From Allomesorhizobium sp043769475 (GTDB taxonomy: Bacteria > Pseudomonadota > Alphaproteobacteria > Rhizobiales > Rhizobiaceae), in assembly GCF_043769475.1 (NCBI RefSeq), contig NZ_CP171728.1:248001-312000 (forward strand): a stretch of DNA of 64,000 bases. The letters run 5' to 3'. Shown one piece after another: positions 8,082 through 16,764 of this stretch. The notes below the pieces were generated by a model. It saw only the letters and a list, made by a program, of their open reading frames with translations, did no database searches and had not been told where the DNA came from. Position 1 is the stretch's first letter, and every line of letters begins with the position of its first letter. The position numbers and the translations under genes are program-made.

Positions 8082-9518
8082 GGCGGTTCGATCCTGCTTG
8101 GATTCCGATGCTGGCGCTGCCGCAGATCCCCCAGCCAGTTGCGGCGGCGACCCAGCTTGTCGCGCGGGGACGTCGCACCGATCCGAAGCGTTGGCCGAGG
8201 CTGACGCCCACCTTGCTATGGCCGACGAGAATGCAAGGAGAGCATAGAGGGCCCAATTGTAAGCCTCGCTGAGAAATGACCCGGCGACGCAGAAACCCGC
8301 CAAGCCGGCCGTGACCGCATGGGCAAAAGCCTCCATGTCCGGCACTGCGGCGTTACGCTCCAGCAGTCGGTGGGCGCGAACGGAGGATTTGAAGGTCATG
8401 GCGATCATGAACGCGAAGGCTCCCAGACCCAGGAACCCCGTTTCGCCAAGAACCTGAAACCAGGCGCTGTGGGCGGTCAAGGCACGATCAAACCACACCT
8501 CGGTATAGGTGTAGAACTGGTCAATGAAGTTGTTTATGCCGACGCCGGTGAAAGGCCGATCGAGCGCCATGTTGATGGCGGCAGACCACGCATACAATCG
8601 GCCGCTCGCCGATTCCGCACTCATGTCCTCCGCGCCGCCGGACATGCGGTCGGAAAGGTTCATCGCCATGTACAACCCTGCCGCAATGACGGGTATGACG
8701 AACAGAAGGATTGTGCGCGGCTTCATCACTCGGGTTGCGCTTACAGCCAGCACAGCCACCACCGCGAGCAAGCCGCCGCGACTTTGCGTGCAGACCACCC
8801 CGGCGATGACGACCCCGGTTGCGACCATGCCGAGGAAGACGTCAATGGCTCTGGTTCGTGACAGCAGCAGGGAAAGGCAAAAACTCAGGGAAAATGTAAG
8901 GGTCAAGGCGAGAATGTTCGGGTCGCCCAAAGGCGATCCGAGCTCCCGGGCAACGGTTGCACGGCTCATCTCCACGAGGCCTATGCCACTGAGCCGGTTG
9001 GAGATGGTTACGGCGCCGACGAGAAGACCCGAAAGCACGATCAGGTAGGTGGCGACCCTGAAACTCGCCGGTTCCCGCAACGCCCAGCCCAGTGCGAAGG
9101 CGATAAGAACCACCTTGATGAAATTCTCGGACCAGTATGCATACGCCAGCGCGTGCGATTTGGCCGTCAAGACGCCAAGCGAGACGAGAAGTGCAAAAAC
9201 CAGGAGCGCTTTCATTTCCGCGGACAAATAGGCCTTGATGCGGCGGGAGAGAACCAGGTGCCACGCCACCGAGGCGAGACCGAGCACGCTCAAGGCAAGC
9301 GGTATTTGCAGCGGTCGCAGAACCGGGAAAACTTCATGAAGGCGGAACAATGAGAAGATCACGAACAGCAGCAGGGTCAAGGACGGGAACCACAAGGCGG
9401 CCGCCACGCTGAGCAGCGCCACTGCGGCCAAAAGCGGCACGAACGGATTCGGCGACACCGCCCAAAGCATCAAGGTGGCTGCGGTCATTGCGGCGGCGAG
9501 AAGGACTTCTCCGCGCAT
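7989..9518 (-). CDS. O-antigen ligase / Wzy-type polysaccharide polymerase
   Basis: 509 residues with about 12 hydrophobic segments and the Wzy_C (PF04932) signature: CTQSRGGLLAVVAVLAV followed by a large periplasmic loop with SGRLYAWSAAINMALDRPFTGVG and the conserved His in LTAHSAWFQVLGETGFLG. Such proteins polymerise or ligate undecaprenyl-linked glycans in the periplasm. The C-terminal 70 residues are hydrophilic and low-complexity and overlap the opposite-strand flippase gene, so the natural C-terminus may have been extended. It is third in a minus-strand run after the ExoF-like and CpsD-like genes, with a 161-bp gap. Confidence 0.85.
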   Translation of the reverse strand: MRGEVLLAAAMTAATLMLWAVSPNPFVPLLAAVALLSVAAALWFPSLTLLLFVIFSLFRLHEVFPVLRPLQIPLALSVLGLASVAWHLVLSRRIKAYLSAEMKALLVFALLVSLGVLTAKSHALAYAYWSENFIKVVLIAFALGWALREPASFRVATYLIVLSGLLVGAVTISNRLSGIGLVEMSRATVARELGSPLGDPNILALTLTFSLSFCLSLLLSRTRAIDVFLGMVATGVVIAGVVCTQSRGGLLAVVAVLAVSATRVMKPRTILLFVIPVIAAGLYMAMNLSDRMSGGAEDMSAESASGRLYAWSAAINMALDRPFTGVGINNFIDQFYTYTEVWFDRALTAHSAWFQVLGETGFLGLGAFAFMIAMTFKSSVRAHRLLERNAAVPDMEAFAHAVTAGLAGFCVAGSFLSEAYNWALYALLAFSSAIARWASASANASDRCDVPARQAGSPPQLAGGSAAAPASESKQDRTASASPDERPQFQREHLGKQEWDQARDGHQRT

Positions 9519-9679
9519 GCAGGCGACGCCCTACAGTCGCGGCAGTGGGGCGGCTGCCGGGCGGCAGGCGTGAAGACGGCGTGCGCGGGCCTTTCCCGTC
9601 CCGGCCCCAAGGCGCGGCGTCGGCGCACGATCCTGCCGGGCCGATGATGCACCGCAATGGGTCGCGCAGCGGACACACA

Positions 9680-10354
9680 TCAGTTGAGCAGTTCGCTGTT
9701 TACGGCCCAATTCTGGACGCGCCTTCGCAGCCGGGGCATGGGCCACAGAAGCCAGGAGGCGATCCACGCGACCTCAACGCCCATGCTCGAATAACGGTCT
9801 TCGTTCAGGATAACCCCTCCAATGACGCAGCGTGCCGCCTTCAATTTGTCGATGACGCTCCGCAGCTGCGACCGTTTGGTGGAGCCACGAGGGCAGGTCA
9901 GCAGCAGATAGTCGCATGCGCCGCCCAGAGGCAGGGGGTTCAGTTTCGCCGGCGAAACGGCAAGGACCGGCCCCAGTTCGAGAAGAATGAATTGGTAGGC
10001 CCCAAGAAAGCCTTCCAGGATCGTCCTGAGCTGAGCGGTGTCGGCAAACGCGTAACGGCTCTCCGGGTTGGGCATTATTGTGATGACGTCCAGGCCCTGT
10101 TTCTTGTGGGTGATGTTTCTGTCTGCAAGCATGTCGGAGAGGGTGCAGGCAGCGCCTTGATCGTCACGGACAACCTGTTGAAGATCGATGAGCAGCACCG
10201 ATCTGCCGGACCGCGCCAGAAATTCCGCGGCGCCCCAGGCAACGGAGCCAACGAGATTATCGCATTCGGCAGATGTAAGCCCGATGATGCGCTTTTCGGC
10301 ACTCGAAATTGCGATGACGACATCTTCTATGTGCCGCAGGTCGACATGCGTCAT
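9680..10354 (-). CDS. CpsD/BY-kinase-like P-loop protein without a Walker A motif
   Basis: 224 residues with the fold signature of bacterial tyrosine kinases / MinD-like ATPases that partner polysaccharide co-polymerases: RIIGLTSAECDN, AEFLARSGRSVLLIDLQ, LSDMLADRN, then QFILLELGPVLAV and CDYLLLTCPRG. The Walker A stretch, normally GxxGxGKS/T after the TSA, is replaced by ECDNLVGS. The Walker A' segment has LLIDLQ instead of LLIDAD. There is no C-terminal tyrosine cluster. It is probably an ATP-independent regulatory relative. It overlaps the upstream exporter gene by 4 bp (ATGA), so the two are translationally coupled. Confidence 0.7.
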   Translation of the reverse strand: MTHVDLRHIEDVVIAISSAEKRIIGLTSAECDNLVGSVAWGAAEFLARSGRSVLLIDLQQVVRDDQGAACTLSDMLADRNITHKKQGLDVITIMPNPESRYAFADTAQLRTILEGFLGAYQFILLELGPVLAVSPAKLNPLPLGGACDYLLLTCPRGSTKRSQLRSVIDKLKAARCVIGGVILNEDRYSSMGVEVAWIASWLLWPMPRLRRRVQNWAVNSELLN

Positions 10355-11667
10355 TGTGCGTTGCCTGCGCCGCCGGCCTCGCCGCTACTGAGCGCTTGGG
10401 GTGTCTGATTGGCCTCTTGCTCCGTTTCTTGCGAAACCAGAAGTACGTCTCCTGGCAGCAAATAGGATGATGTTTGCGCTGGCGCCCTCTGCTCTCCGGT
10501 CTCGCTGCGGCGGACGATCGTGTATTTGATCACCATGCGCCGCAGCGGCGTCGCCGCAGCCCGTGCGGTTTCAGCGGCGAGCCTGTCGTATGTGTCGGTG
10601 GCGGCCTCGACATCGATGCTCGCCTTTGCCAATTCGCCTTCGAGCCTCGCGATCTCGGCGTCTATTCCCGCTGCTCGATCCTCCTCGAGGGCCACTGCTT
10701 CCTGCTTGAGCATGGCGGCCGTACTTTGCACACGCGCGCGCGCCACAGCCACATTCGTCGCCTTTTCTTCCAGTTCGGCGATCTTGATCTCGCTCTCAAG
10801 CGCCCGCTCGCGAGGAACGAGACCTTTCTGCAAAAGCCCTGCCAACTTTTCGTGCATATCGCGGCGCATTTGGAGTTGTTCGTTCACCCGCGCGGCTTGT
10901 TCCTGGAGCGCGTCGAGTTCATCGCCGGCGAGGTTGGCGCTTCGTTCAAGCGCCGCCTTTTTCTTCTCCAGCCCGGTCCGGCGGCTGTTCAGGTAGGACT
11001 GCTGTCCTTCAATCATGGATCTGGCCTCTGCCTCGCCTACCAAATCCACAAGGGCCGGCGGCACCGCGATTTGTGCGCTGCCTGCCTTCTCGGCTTTCAG
11101 CCTCGCAAGGGAGGCCAGGAGCAGTTTCTGCTCCTCACGGCCGGTCCGCAATAAGCGCACAGCCTCCACGCCGCTGATACTCTCCTTGCTGATGGCTTCC
11201 TCGGGCGCCCGGTAGAGACCGCCGACCAAAGCCTCGGCCTGCAACACTGTGATCTCTGGATGCCATTCGACGGCGCCCGGTTTGCTTACGAAACCCGTCA
11301 CGAAAAGCGGGCGATAGCTGATTATCTCGGCCGTCACGTAAGTCACGCGGCTCGTGAATTCGGTCACGCGCCGCGTCAGCTCCTGTTCCAACTGCGCCAA
11401 GGACATGTCCGCGACGTCTATCCGTCCGATCACCGGAACCGACAGCGTTCCATCCGGGCTGACACGGTATTCGCCGGTCAGGTCCGCTTGCCCGTGGAAT
11501 CTCAGTGATAGTCGATCGGCAGTGGTGACCTGGATAGGCGGAGGCTCCTCCGGAGACTGGCTCACCGCCGCAATCGGGGTGTCATCGGCTGCGGCTGACG
11601 CCATGAACACGCCCATGGCCAGAACGGAAACAACGGTGAACAAAATCTCGGCCGATGAAAACTTCAT
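10351..11667 (-). CDS. ExoF-like polysaccharide export protein (OMA family)
   Basis: The start at 11667 (MKFSSAEILFTVVSVLAMG) gives a signal peptide ending near ASAAADD; an upstream in-frame extension looks non-coding. The Poly_export domain follows (LSLRFHGQADLTGEYRVSPDGTLSVPVIGRIDVADMS), then an SLBB-type region (PLFVTGFVSKPGAVEWHPEITVLQA) and a long coiled coil (about residues 200-350). This is the layout of rhizobial ExoF, which is required for succinoglycan-type polymer export through the periplasm and outer membrane. It is first in the minus-strand run with the CpsD-like and polymerase genes and divergent from the glycosyltransferase at 11832. Confidence 0.85.
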   Translation of the reverse strand: MKFSSAEILFTVVSVLAMGVFMASAAADDTPIAAVSQSPEEPPPIQVTTADRLSLRFHGQADLTGEYRVSPDGTLSVPVIGRIDVADMSLAQLEQELTRRVTEFTSRVTYVTAEIISYRPLFVTGFVSKPGAVEWHPEITVLQAEALVGGLYRAPEEAISKESISGVEAVRLLRTGREEQKLLLASLARLKAEKAGSAQIAVPPALVDLVGEAEARSMIEGQQSYLNSRRTGLEKKKAALERSANLAGDELDALQEQAARVNEQLQMRRDMHEKLAGLLQKGLVPRERALESEIKIAELEEKATNVAVARARVQSTAAMLKQEAVALEEDRAAGIDAEIARLEGELAKASIDVEAATDTYDRLAAETARAAATPLRRMVIKYTIVRRSETGEQRAPAQTSSYLLPGDVLLVSQETEQEANQTPQALSSGEAGGAGNAQ

Positions 11668-11831
11668 CACTGAATTCGCTTCGTCACCGCCCGCACCGTA
11701 CCGAATGTCATCAGCTTCAAGCTCGCTGCAACCAACAAGACACAAACCTAATCCTGGCTTGCGTCCACCGCAAGGCTGACCCAATATTATCGATGGAAGC
11801 CTTTCCGCCGCCGGAGAACGGGAGTCTCTGA

Positions 11832-13046
11832 ATGGAAGTGGCGATACTTGCCTGCTGCGCGGCTCTGCTGCTTTATCACCACGTCGGCTATCCCGTTCTT
11901 CTGCGCCTGCTGGCGAGCCGGATCGAGCGCCGCCGAAGATTGTCTTCTGAACCAGGCGCGCGCCCCTTTCACCCCGCAGTCCCCATTCCGTCGGTGGCGC
12001 TGCTCATTCCTGCCTACAACGAAGGGCGGGTCATACGGCGCAAAATTATCAATTGTGCGGAACTCGATTACCCGCCGGAGAAGCTCACGGTCGTCATTGC
12101 ACTCGACGGATGCAAGGACGACACGGAAACGGTCCTGAGGAATACATTGGCACAATATCCCTCTTGCAACGCCAGAGTGGTCGTAATCGAACCCAATATC
12201 GGGAAAATCGGAGTCCTGAACCAGCTTGTGCCTGAAATCCAAACGGATCTGGTCGCGCTGAGCGATGCGTCGGCCCTGTTAAACAGCGACGCGGTCGGGC
12301 GAGCCGTGGCTCATTTCAACGATCCGCATGTGGGCGTGGTCTGTGGAACATATTCCTTGCCCGAGGATGCCTCGCCGGGCGAGCGCGCCTACTGGGACTA
12401 CCAAATTCGAATAAAGTCCGACGAGGCGCTGATCGCGGCGCCGATGGGCGCTCATGGAGCCTTTTATGTGTTTCGCCGGGCGTTTTGGACACCGTTGGAG
12501 CCAGACACGATCAATGACGACTTCGTGCTGCCGATGCGCATCATTTCGCAAGGTTGGAAAGGAATCTACGACCGCCAGATCGTCGCCACGGAGTTGGAGG
12601 CCACGAATTCCCGACAGGATTTCCGCCGGCGTATCCGGATCGGTGCGGGAAACCTGCAACAGGCGCTGCGTCTCTGGAGGCTGGCCAGTCCCATGAACTC
12701 CGGGCTTGCCTTCGTCTTTGTTTCTGGAAAGGGCCTGCGCTCCTTCGTGCCGTTCATACTTGCATTGGCTTTCGCGGCATCCGTTTCACTGGCCTTGTCC
12801 GGCGGCCTAGTCTGGCAGTTGCTGCTGGCCGCCGAATTGGCGGCCGGCGCGCTGGTTTTCGCTGCAGCGATCCTGCCTCGACGGCTACCTGGAATATGCA
12901 ATTCCTTCAGCTATCTCGTGCAGGGACATGTCGCGTCGGGCTTCGGTGCGCTTCTCCTGTTGAGCGGACATGCCAAGGATGTCTGGCAAGTCTCCAAGGC
13001 AAGGAGGAGCCCGGTTCATCCTCCGTCGGAAAAGACCCCGCGATAG
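11832..13046 (+). CDS. Membrane GT2 glycosyltransferase (hyaluronan-synthase-like)
   Basis: 404 residues: one N-terminal membrane helix, a cytosolic GT-A domain (VALLIPAYNEGRVIRRKI, VVIALDGCKDD, LVALSDASALL as the DxD-like site, NDDFVLPMRI for the catalytic acid region, LQQALRLW for the Q-x-x-R-W-type motif), then three or four C-terminal membrane helices. This architecture matches processive or priming GT2 enzymes that extend a chain at the inner membrane. The start at 11832 follows GGAGAACGGGAGTCTCTGA, with GGAG close by. It is transcribed away from the exporter gene across a 164-bp shared promoter region. Confidence 0.85.
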   Translation: MEVAILACCAALLLYHHVGYPVLLRLLASRIERRRRLSSEPGARPFHPAVPIPSVALLIPAYNEGRVIRRKIINCAELDYPPEKLTVVIALDGCKDDTETVLRNTLAQYPSCNARVVVIEPNIGKIGVLNQLVPEIQTDLVALSDASALLNSDAVGRAVAHFNDPHVGVVCGTYSLPEDASPGERAYWDYQIRIKSDEALIAAPMGAHGAFYVFRRAFWTPLEPDTINDDFVLPMRIISQGWKGIYDRQIVATELEATNSRQDFRRRIRIGAGNLQQALRLWRLASPMNSGLAFVFVSGKGLRSFVPFILALAFAASVSLALSGGLVWQLLLAAELAAGALVFAAAILPRRLPGICNSFSYLVQGHVASGFGALLLLSGHAKDVWQVSKARRSPVHPPSEKTPR

Positions 13047-13124
13047 CAAGCAGGCATCCGGGTGCGGCGCATGTCGCGATGGATGCCTGCAAGGGTGTCG
13101 GCTTCTGGGAAGCGCGTCCTCAAT

Positions 13125-14858
13125 TCAAACGAGGAAGTCGGCCGGAGAAACGGGGCCGTTCATTTGAATGGCGAAGTCGGCGATACGGTCGCCATTGACG
13201 TCACCCGAAAGCACGTGGTCCACGAAGTTCATTTCACCGGCCTTGCCGCTGAAACCGTGATCTTTGATGAAGGAAAACGCCTGATCTCCAGAAATCTCGG
13301 CGTTCGCATCGATCAGGCGCAGGTCTACGCGGTCGACACCGTGCACGAAGTCGCTGATGGTGTCAGGCGATTCAGGAGACGTGTCTTCGGTTGACTGGAA
13401 CTGAAACCTATCGGCGCCATGCCCGCCGACGAGGACGTCAGCTCCCGCGCCCCCTTTCAGCACATCTTTGCCCGCGCCCCCGTCAAGCCTGTCATTGCCG
13501 GCGCGGCCGACCAGACGGTCAGCTCCCGCTCCGCCTTCCAGCACATCGTTGTCCGCGCCGCCGTCAAGCCTGTCATTGCCGGCGTCGCCGAACAGACGGT
13601 CGGCTCCGGCCCCGCCCAGGAGCTGGTCCTTGCCGCCCCCCCCGTAGAGCTCGACGGCTTCGGCCGTACCGCTGTTCGTGTCTTCGTTGAGGCTCGCCTC
13701 GTTCGCAGGTTCGTCCGTCGGCGCGGGGTCTAGCTGGCTGTCAGGCGCGCTGCCGGTTTGGTCACTCCCACTGGCGAGGGAGGTATCGGGGTCGGCTTGG
13801 GTATAGGCGATGTAATTGTAGGAGCTTGCATATTGCTGGTTGAACTGCTTCGAGCCTTCGAGCCAGTTGCCCTCCACCCCGCCCTCGAAGACGAGGTTGC
13901 CGCGCTCCAGATAGGTTGCATCGCCGGTGTGTTTGTAGACAAAGCCGAACCCGTTCACGATCAGCATATTCAGGTCGGCGGCCGGCACATCCTCCTCCCC
14001 GGTGGCGGACGTCTCGTCGATATATTGAAACGCCTTGGCCGTGGCGTCCCATTCGTTGGCCCACATGTAATCAAGATTGGCTTTGATGAAGGACACGATG
14101 CGCGGGTCGGCCTCGACCTGCTCGTAGTAGTTCATCAACGCCTCGTTCATGAGCCCGTTCATGAACGGCTTGTCGATCGGCGCGCCGTCAGGGGCCGCGC
14201 CGTCCACGAAATGCGGACGCGAGCCGTCGGCTCGCTGGAAGCCGGAGCTCAGGATTTTCTCCACGAGCGACTTGGCCAGAGCGCGGAAATCGTTGCCGCC
14301 GGACACGCCCCAGTCTTCGCCATTGGGCTGGATGTTGGGCACGCCAACGGAAGGCGCATCGATGAGGATCGCCTGCGTGAGCGTTTCCAGGGCGCGCGCC
14401 TGCTCCCGGCCCTCCGACTGGTGCGGGTCGAACAGGTTCGCCCAATTGTTCTCCGTGTTCCACGGATTGACGACCTGGTCGGCCATCTTGCCGATGGCGC
14501 TCAGGCTGGCCTGGTCGCCATTGAGCAGATAGTGGGCGGCGATGCCCTTGGGCATGGACCACCAGGAGGCCACGCCGTAATCGTTCGCCTCGACATAGTT
14601 CTTCAGATAATCGGCAGCGATCGCATTGCCGCGCTCGAGATAAACCTCCTCGCCGGTGCGCTCATACCAGACATAGTTGATGAAGGCGCGGTCGTAATAG
14701 TTCGCCGAGGCCCAGTCAGTGCCGTCAGCCGCCCAGTGGCTGTCACTGTATGTGGCGAAATCCTGCTCATACCGCGCGAACGCGCCCCCCAGCGAAGAAG
14801 ACTCCGAAACCGAAACGATCGGCCCGACAAGCGAGCCCAGTAAATCCGTTCTTGACAT
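13125..14858 (-). CDS. Secreted RTX protein with helical-barrel (glycosidase/lyase-like) domain
   Basis: 577 residues with no N-terminal signal peptide. Residues about 25-360 are helix-rich with paired YLERGN repeats (EEVYLERGNAIAADYLKNYV, DATYLERGNLVFEGGV) and WANEWDATAKAF, resembling an alpha/alpha toroid as in six-hairpin glycosidases and polysaccharide lyases. After an acidic linker come about eight RTX nonapeptides (GGAGADRLFGDAGNDRLDGG style, about 405-475), and a serralysin-type C-terminal secretion region ending ...SPADFLV. Type I substrates keep their export signal at the C-terminus. The PrsD/PrsE-like transporter genes lie directly upstream on the same strand. In rhizobia such RTX enzymes trim exopolysaccharide, and that role is inferred here. 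Confidence 0.75.
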   Translation of the reverse strand: MSRTDLLGSLVGPIVSVSESSSLGGAFARYEQDFATYSDSHWAADGTDWASANYYDRAFINYVWYERTGEEVYLERGNAIAADYLKNYVEANDYGVASWWSMPKGIAAHYLLNGDQASLSAIGKMADQVVNPWNTENNWANLFDPHQSEGREQARALETLTQAILIDAPSVGVPNIQPNGEDWGVSGGNDFRALAKSLVEKILSSGFQRADGSRPHFVDGAAPDGAPIDKPFMNGLMNEALMNYYEQVEADPRIVSFIKANLDYMWANEWDATAKAFQYIDETSATGEEDVPAADLNMLIVNGFGFVYKHTGDATYLERGNLVFEGGVEGNWLEGSKQFNQQYASSYNYIAYTQADPDTSLASGSDQTGSAPDSQLDPAPTDEPANEASLNEDTNSGTAEAVELYGGGGKDQLLGGAGADRLFGDAGNDRLDGGADNDVLEGGAGADRLVGRAGNDRLDGGAGKDVLKGGAGADVLVGGHGADRFQFQSTEDTSPESPDTISDFVHGVDRVDLRLIDANAEISGDQAFSFIKDHGFSGKAGEMNFVDHVLSGDVNGDRIADFAIQMNGPVSPADFLV

Positions 14859-15426
14859 TAAATACCTTCCAATCTGTGCGATAAGCCCCCCGACCCAGCA
14901 TGCACCCGCGTTAGCGCGCCTTGGCGCCTAGCGGGCGAGATCAGACCTGAGATTCTTGGCGAGCCGGCTCGGCTCCTCCAGCCATCGGCTTTGCCGCGCC
15001 GGATGTGACGATGCTTTTCTCGATTTGGAGCGTCGTGCTCAGTTTCCGATGTCGGCGCGCCGACCGTGGGCGGGAATTCGAAAACGGCACGATATGCAAC
15101 GAATGCGGGCGCGGCTCGGTATAAACAGACAACGACGATTTCCCCTTCAAAGGCTTTATCTCGGTCGTGGTCTCTTCGAGCAGTGGGGCCTCAGTCTGGC
15201 ACTGACAGGGCAAAAATGCGGCGGGTGGAAAATGCCGCAGGAACAATGGCTAGCGAACAAATCAGCTGTGGATAAGGCTCTGCGGGGATGAGGTTTGGGC
15301 GTCATGCCGACGGCCGGCCCGGGAAGAATCAACGTCCCGTCAGCCGATTCGGTGTTGTGAAAACTGCGAGAGCCGAGCAATGGCGTGACCATCAAGCCTA
15401 TTGATTCAGCAGATGCGAACCGGTTC
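14859..15426. other. Intergenic region between RTX gene and its transporter genes
   Basis: 568 bp without a convincing gene. It presumably carries a separate promoter for the RTX gene, which reads leftward. No terminator hairpin with a T-run or known operator stood out. Confidence 0.4.
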
Positions 15427-16764
15427 CTATTTTTCCCGGAAGGCGCGCTGGAATGAATCCATCAAGGGCTTCGACAAGTACGCCAGGAAGGTGCGTTCCC
15501 CGGTGGAAATGAACGTCTCGACGGGCATGCCGGGATAGACTTGCTCGGGCTTGACCTGCGGCGGAAGCTTGTCCGCCATTTTGAGACGCACCGTATAGTA
15601 TGGCTGCCCGGTGTTGGGCGTAATGAGGCGGTCTGCGGAGATGTAGAACACCTTGCCCGGGATCTTGGGCGTGGAGCGGGCATCAAGCGCCGTGAACATC
15701 ATGTCCGCGTCCTGCCCGATTCGTATGGAATCGATGTCCTGCGGTTTGATCTGGGCTTCGACGATCAGGTCGTCGGTGGTCGGGAGGAGTTCCATTGCGA
15801 CCTCCCCTGCGCGGATGACGCTGCCCTCGGCATTATAGACGGATCGTACGACGATGCCGTCCACCGGCGCCCGGATCGTGGTTCGTTCGAGCACCGATCG
15901 GGTGGCGTTGATCTGCTCCTCCAGATCGGCGACCTGGGCGCGGGCCTTGTTGAGCTCAGCAACCGCGTCCTCGACCCGGCTCGTCGTCAGCCGCTCGATC
16001 TGCTGGCGCGCTTCAACGGTCTGGCTCACCGAACTCGCGATCTGAGCCTCAAGCGAGCCGGTCTGGCCGACGAGTTCGGCGACGCTGCGCAGGAGATCGG
16101 AATATTCCGATCGGTTGGTGAGCCCTTTTTGCAAAAGCCCCTTCTTCCGGCTGGCCTCTTCGTTGACGATCGCGAGTTGTTCTACCGCCGCCTTCTTTTG
16201 AGCCTCCAGTCCCGCGACGGAATCCTGCAGGGCAGCCACGCGCTGCTTCAGGATCTCCTGTTCCGCCTTGTGGCGCGCGAGCCGCGCCTGGAATTCCTTG
16301 TTCTGCTCGGCGAAGACATCGCGGAACTGCGAGGTGCTCGCATAGCTTTCCACGCCCTTTGGTAGGAGGATTGCCGCCAATCCATCACGCTCCGCCTCAA
16401 GCCGCGCCATCTCGGCTCGTTCAACGATCCATTGCTTGAGCACGCGGTTGAGCTGCGCCTGCGCCAGGGTTGGGTCGAGCAGGATCAGGGCCTGCCCCCG
16501 GCGAACCCGCTCGCCTTCCTTGAACATGATCTTGTGGATGACGCCGCCTTCGAGATGCTGGATCATGACGTTCTGACCGGCGGCCGCGACGACTCCCGGC
16601 GCAATTGTGGCACCCGCAAGCGGCGCCATCGCGGCCCACAATACGAAGGCGAGCAGGAACGCGGCCACGGCTGCTCCACCTGCCAATGTGATCTTCTCTG
16701 TGCGGGTATTGATGTGGTCCTGCCAGCGATAGATATTTGCCGTGCTTTGCATGGATCTGCTCAT
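15427..16764 (-). CDS. Type I secretion membrane fusion protein (PrsE/HlyD family)
   Basis: 445 residues: a short cytosolic N-terminus, one membrane helix at about 27-48 (AAVAAFLLAFVLWAAMAPL), a biotinyl-lipoyl-like half motif (QHLEGGVIHKIMFKEGERVRRGQ), two long coiled coils (about 110-290), the second lipoyl half (TTIRAPVDGIVVRSVY) and a beta-barrel domain ending YPGMPVETFISTGERTFLAYLSKP. All are typical of AprE/PrtE/PrsE adaptors linking the inner-membrane ABC protein to TolC. Its start overlaps the ABC gene stop by 4 bp (ATGA), so both are one operon dedicated to the RTX protein downstream. No TolC homologue is in the window. Confidence 0.9.
   Translation of the reverse strand: MSRSMQSTANIYRWQDHINTRTEKITLAGGAAVAAFLLAFVLWAAMAPLAGATIAPGVVAAAGQNVMIQHLEGGVIHKIMFKEGERVRRGQALILLDPTLAQAQLNRVLKQWIVERAEMARLEAERDGLAAILLPKGVESYASTSQFRDVFAEQNKEFQARLARHKAEQEILKQRVAALQDSVAGLEAQKKAAVEQLAIVNEEASRKKGLLQKGLTNRSEYSDLLRSVAELVGQTGSLEAQIASSVSQTVEARQQIERLTTSRVEDAVAELNKARAQVADLEEQINATRSVLERTTIRAPVDGIVVRSVYNAEGSVIRAGEVAMELLPTTDDLIVEAQIKPQDIDSIRIGQDADMMFTALDARSTPKIPGKVFYISADRLITPNTGQPYYTVRLKMADKLPPQVKPEQVYPGMPVETFISTGERTFLAYLSKPLMDSFQRAFREK

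Noticed and set aside
13419..13733. Repetitive sequence that might be read as a tandem array or CRISPR-like
   Set aside because: It is the coding DNA of the RTX nonapeptide repeats on the minus strand, with no uniform repeat/spacer pattern.
13758..14843. 361-codon frame antisense to the RTX gene
   Set aside because: Shadow of the repeat-rich coding strand, with composition biased to Val/Gly/Arg and no recognisable family.
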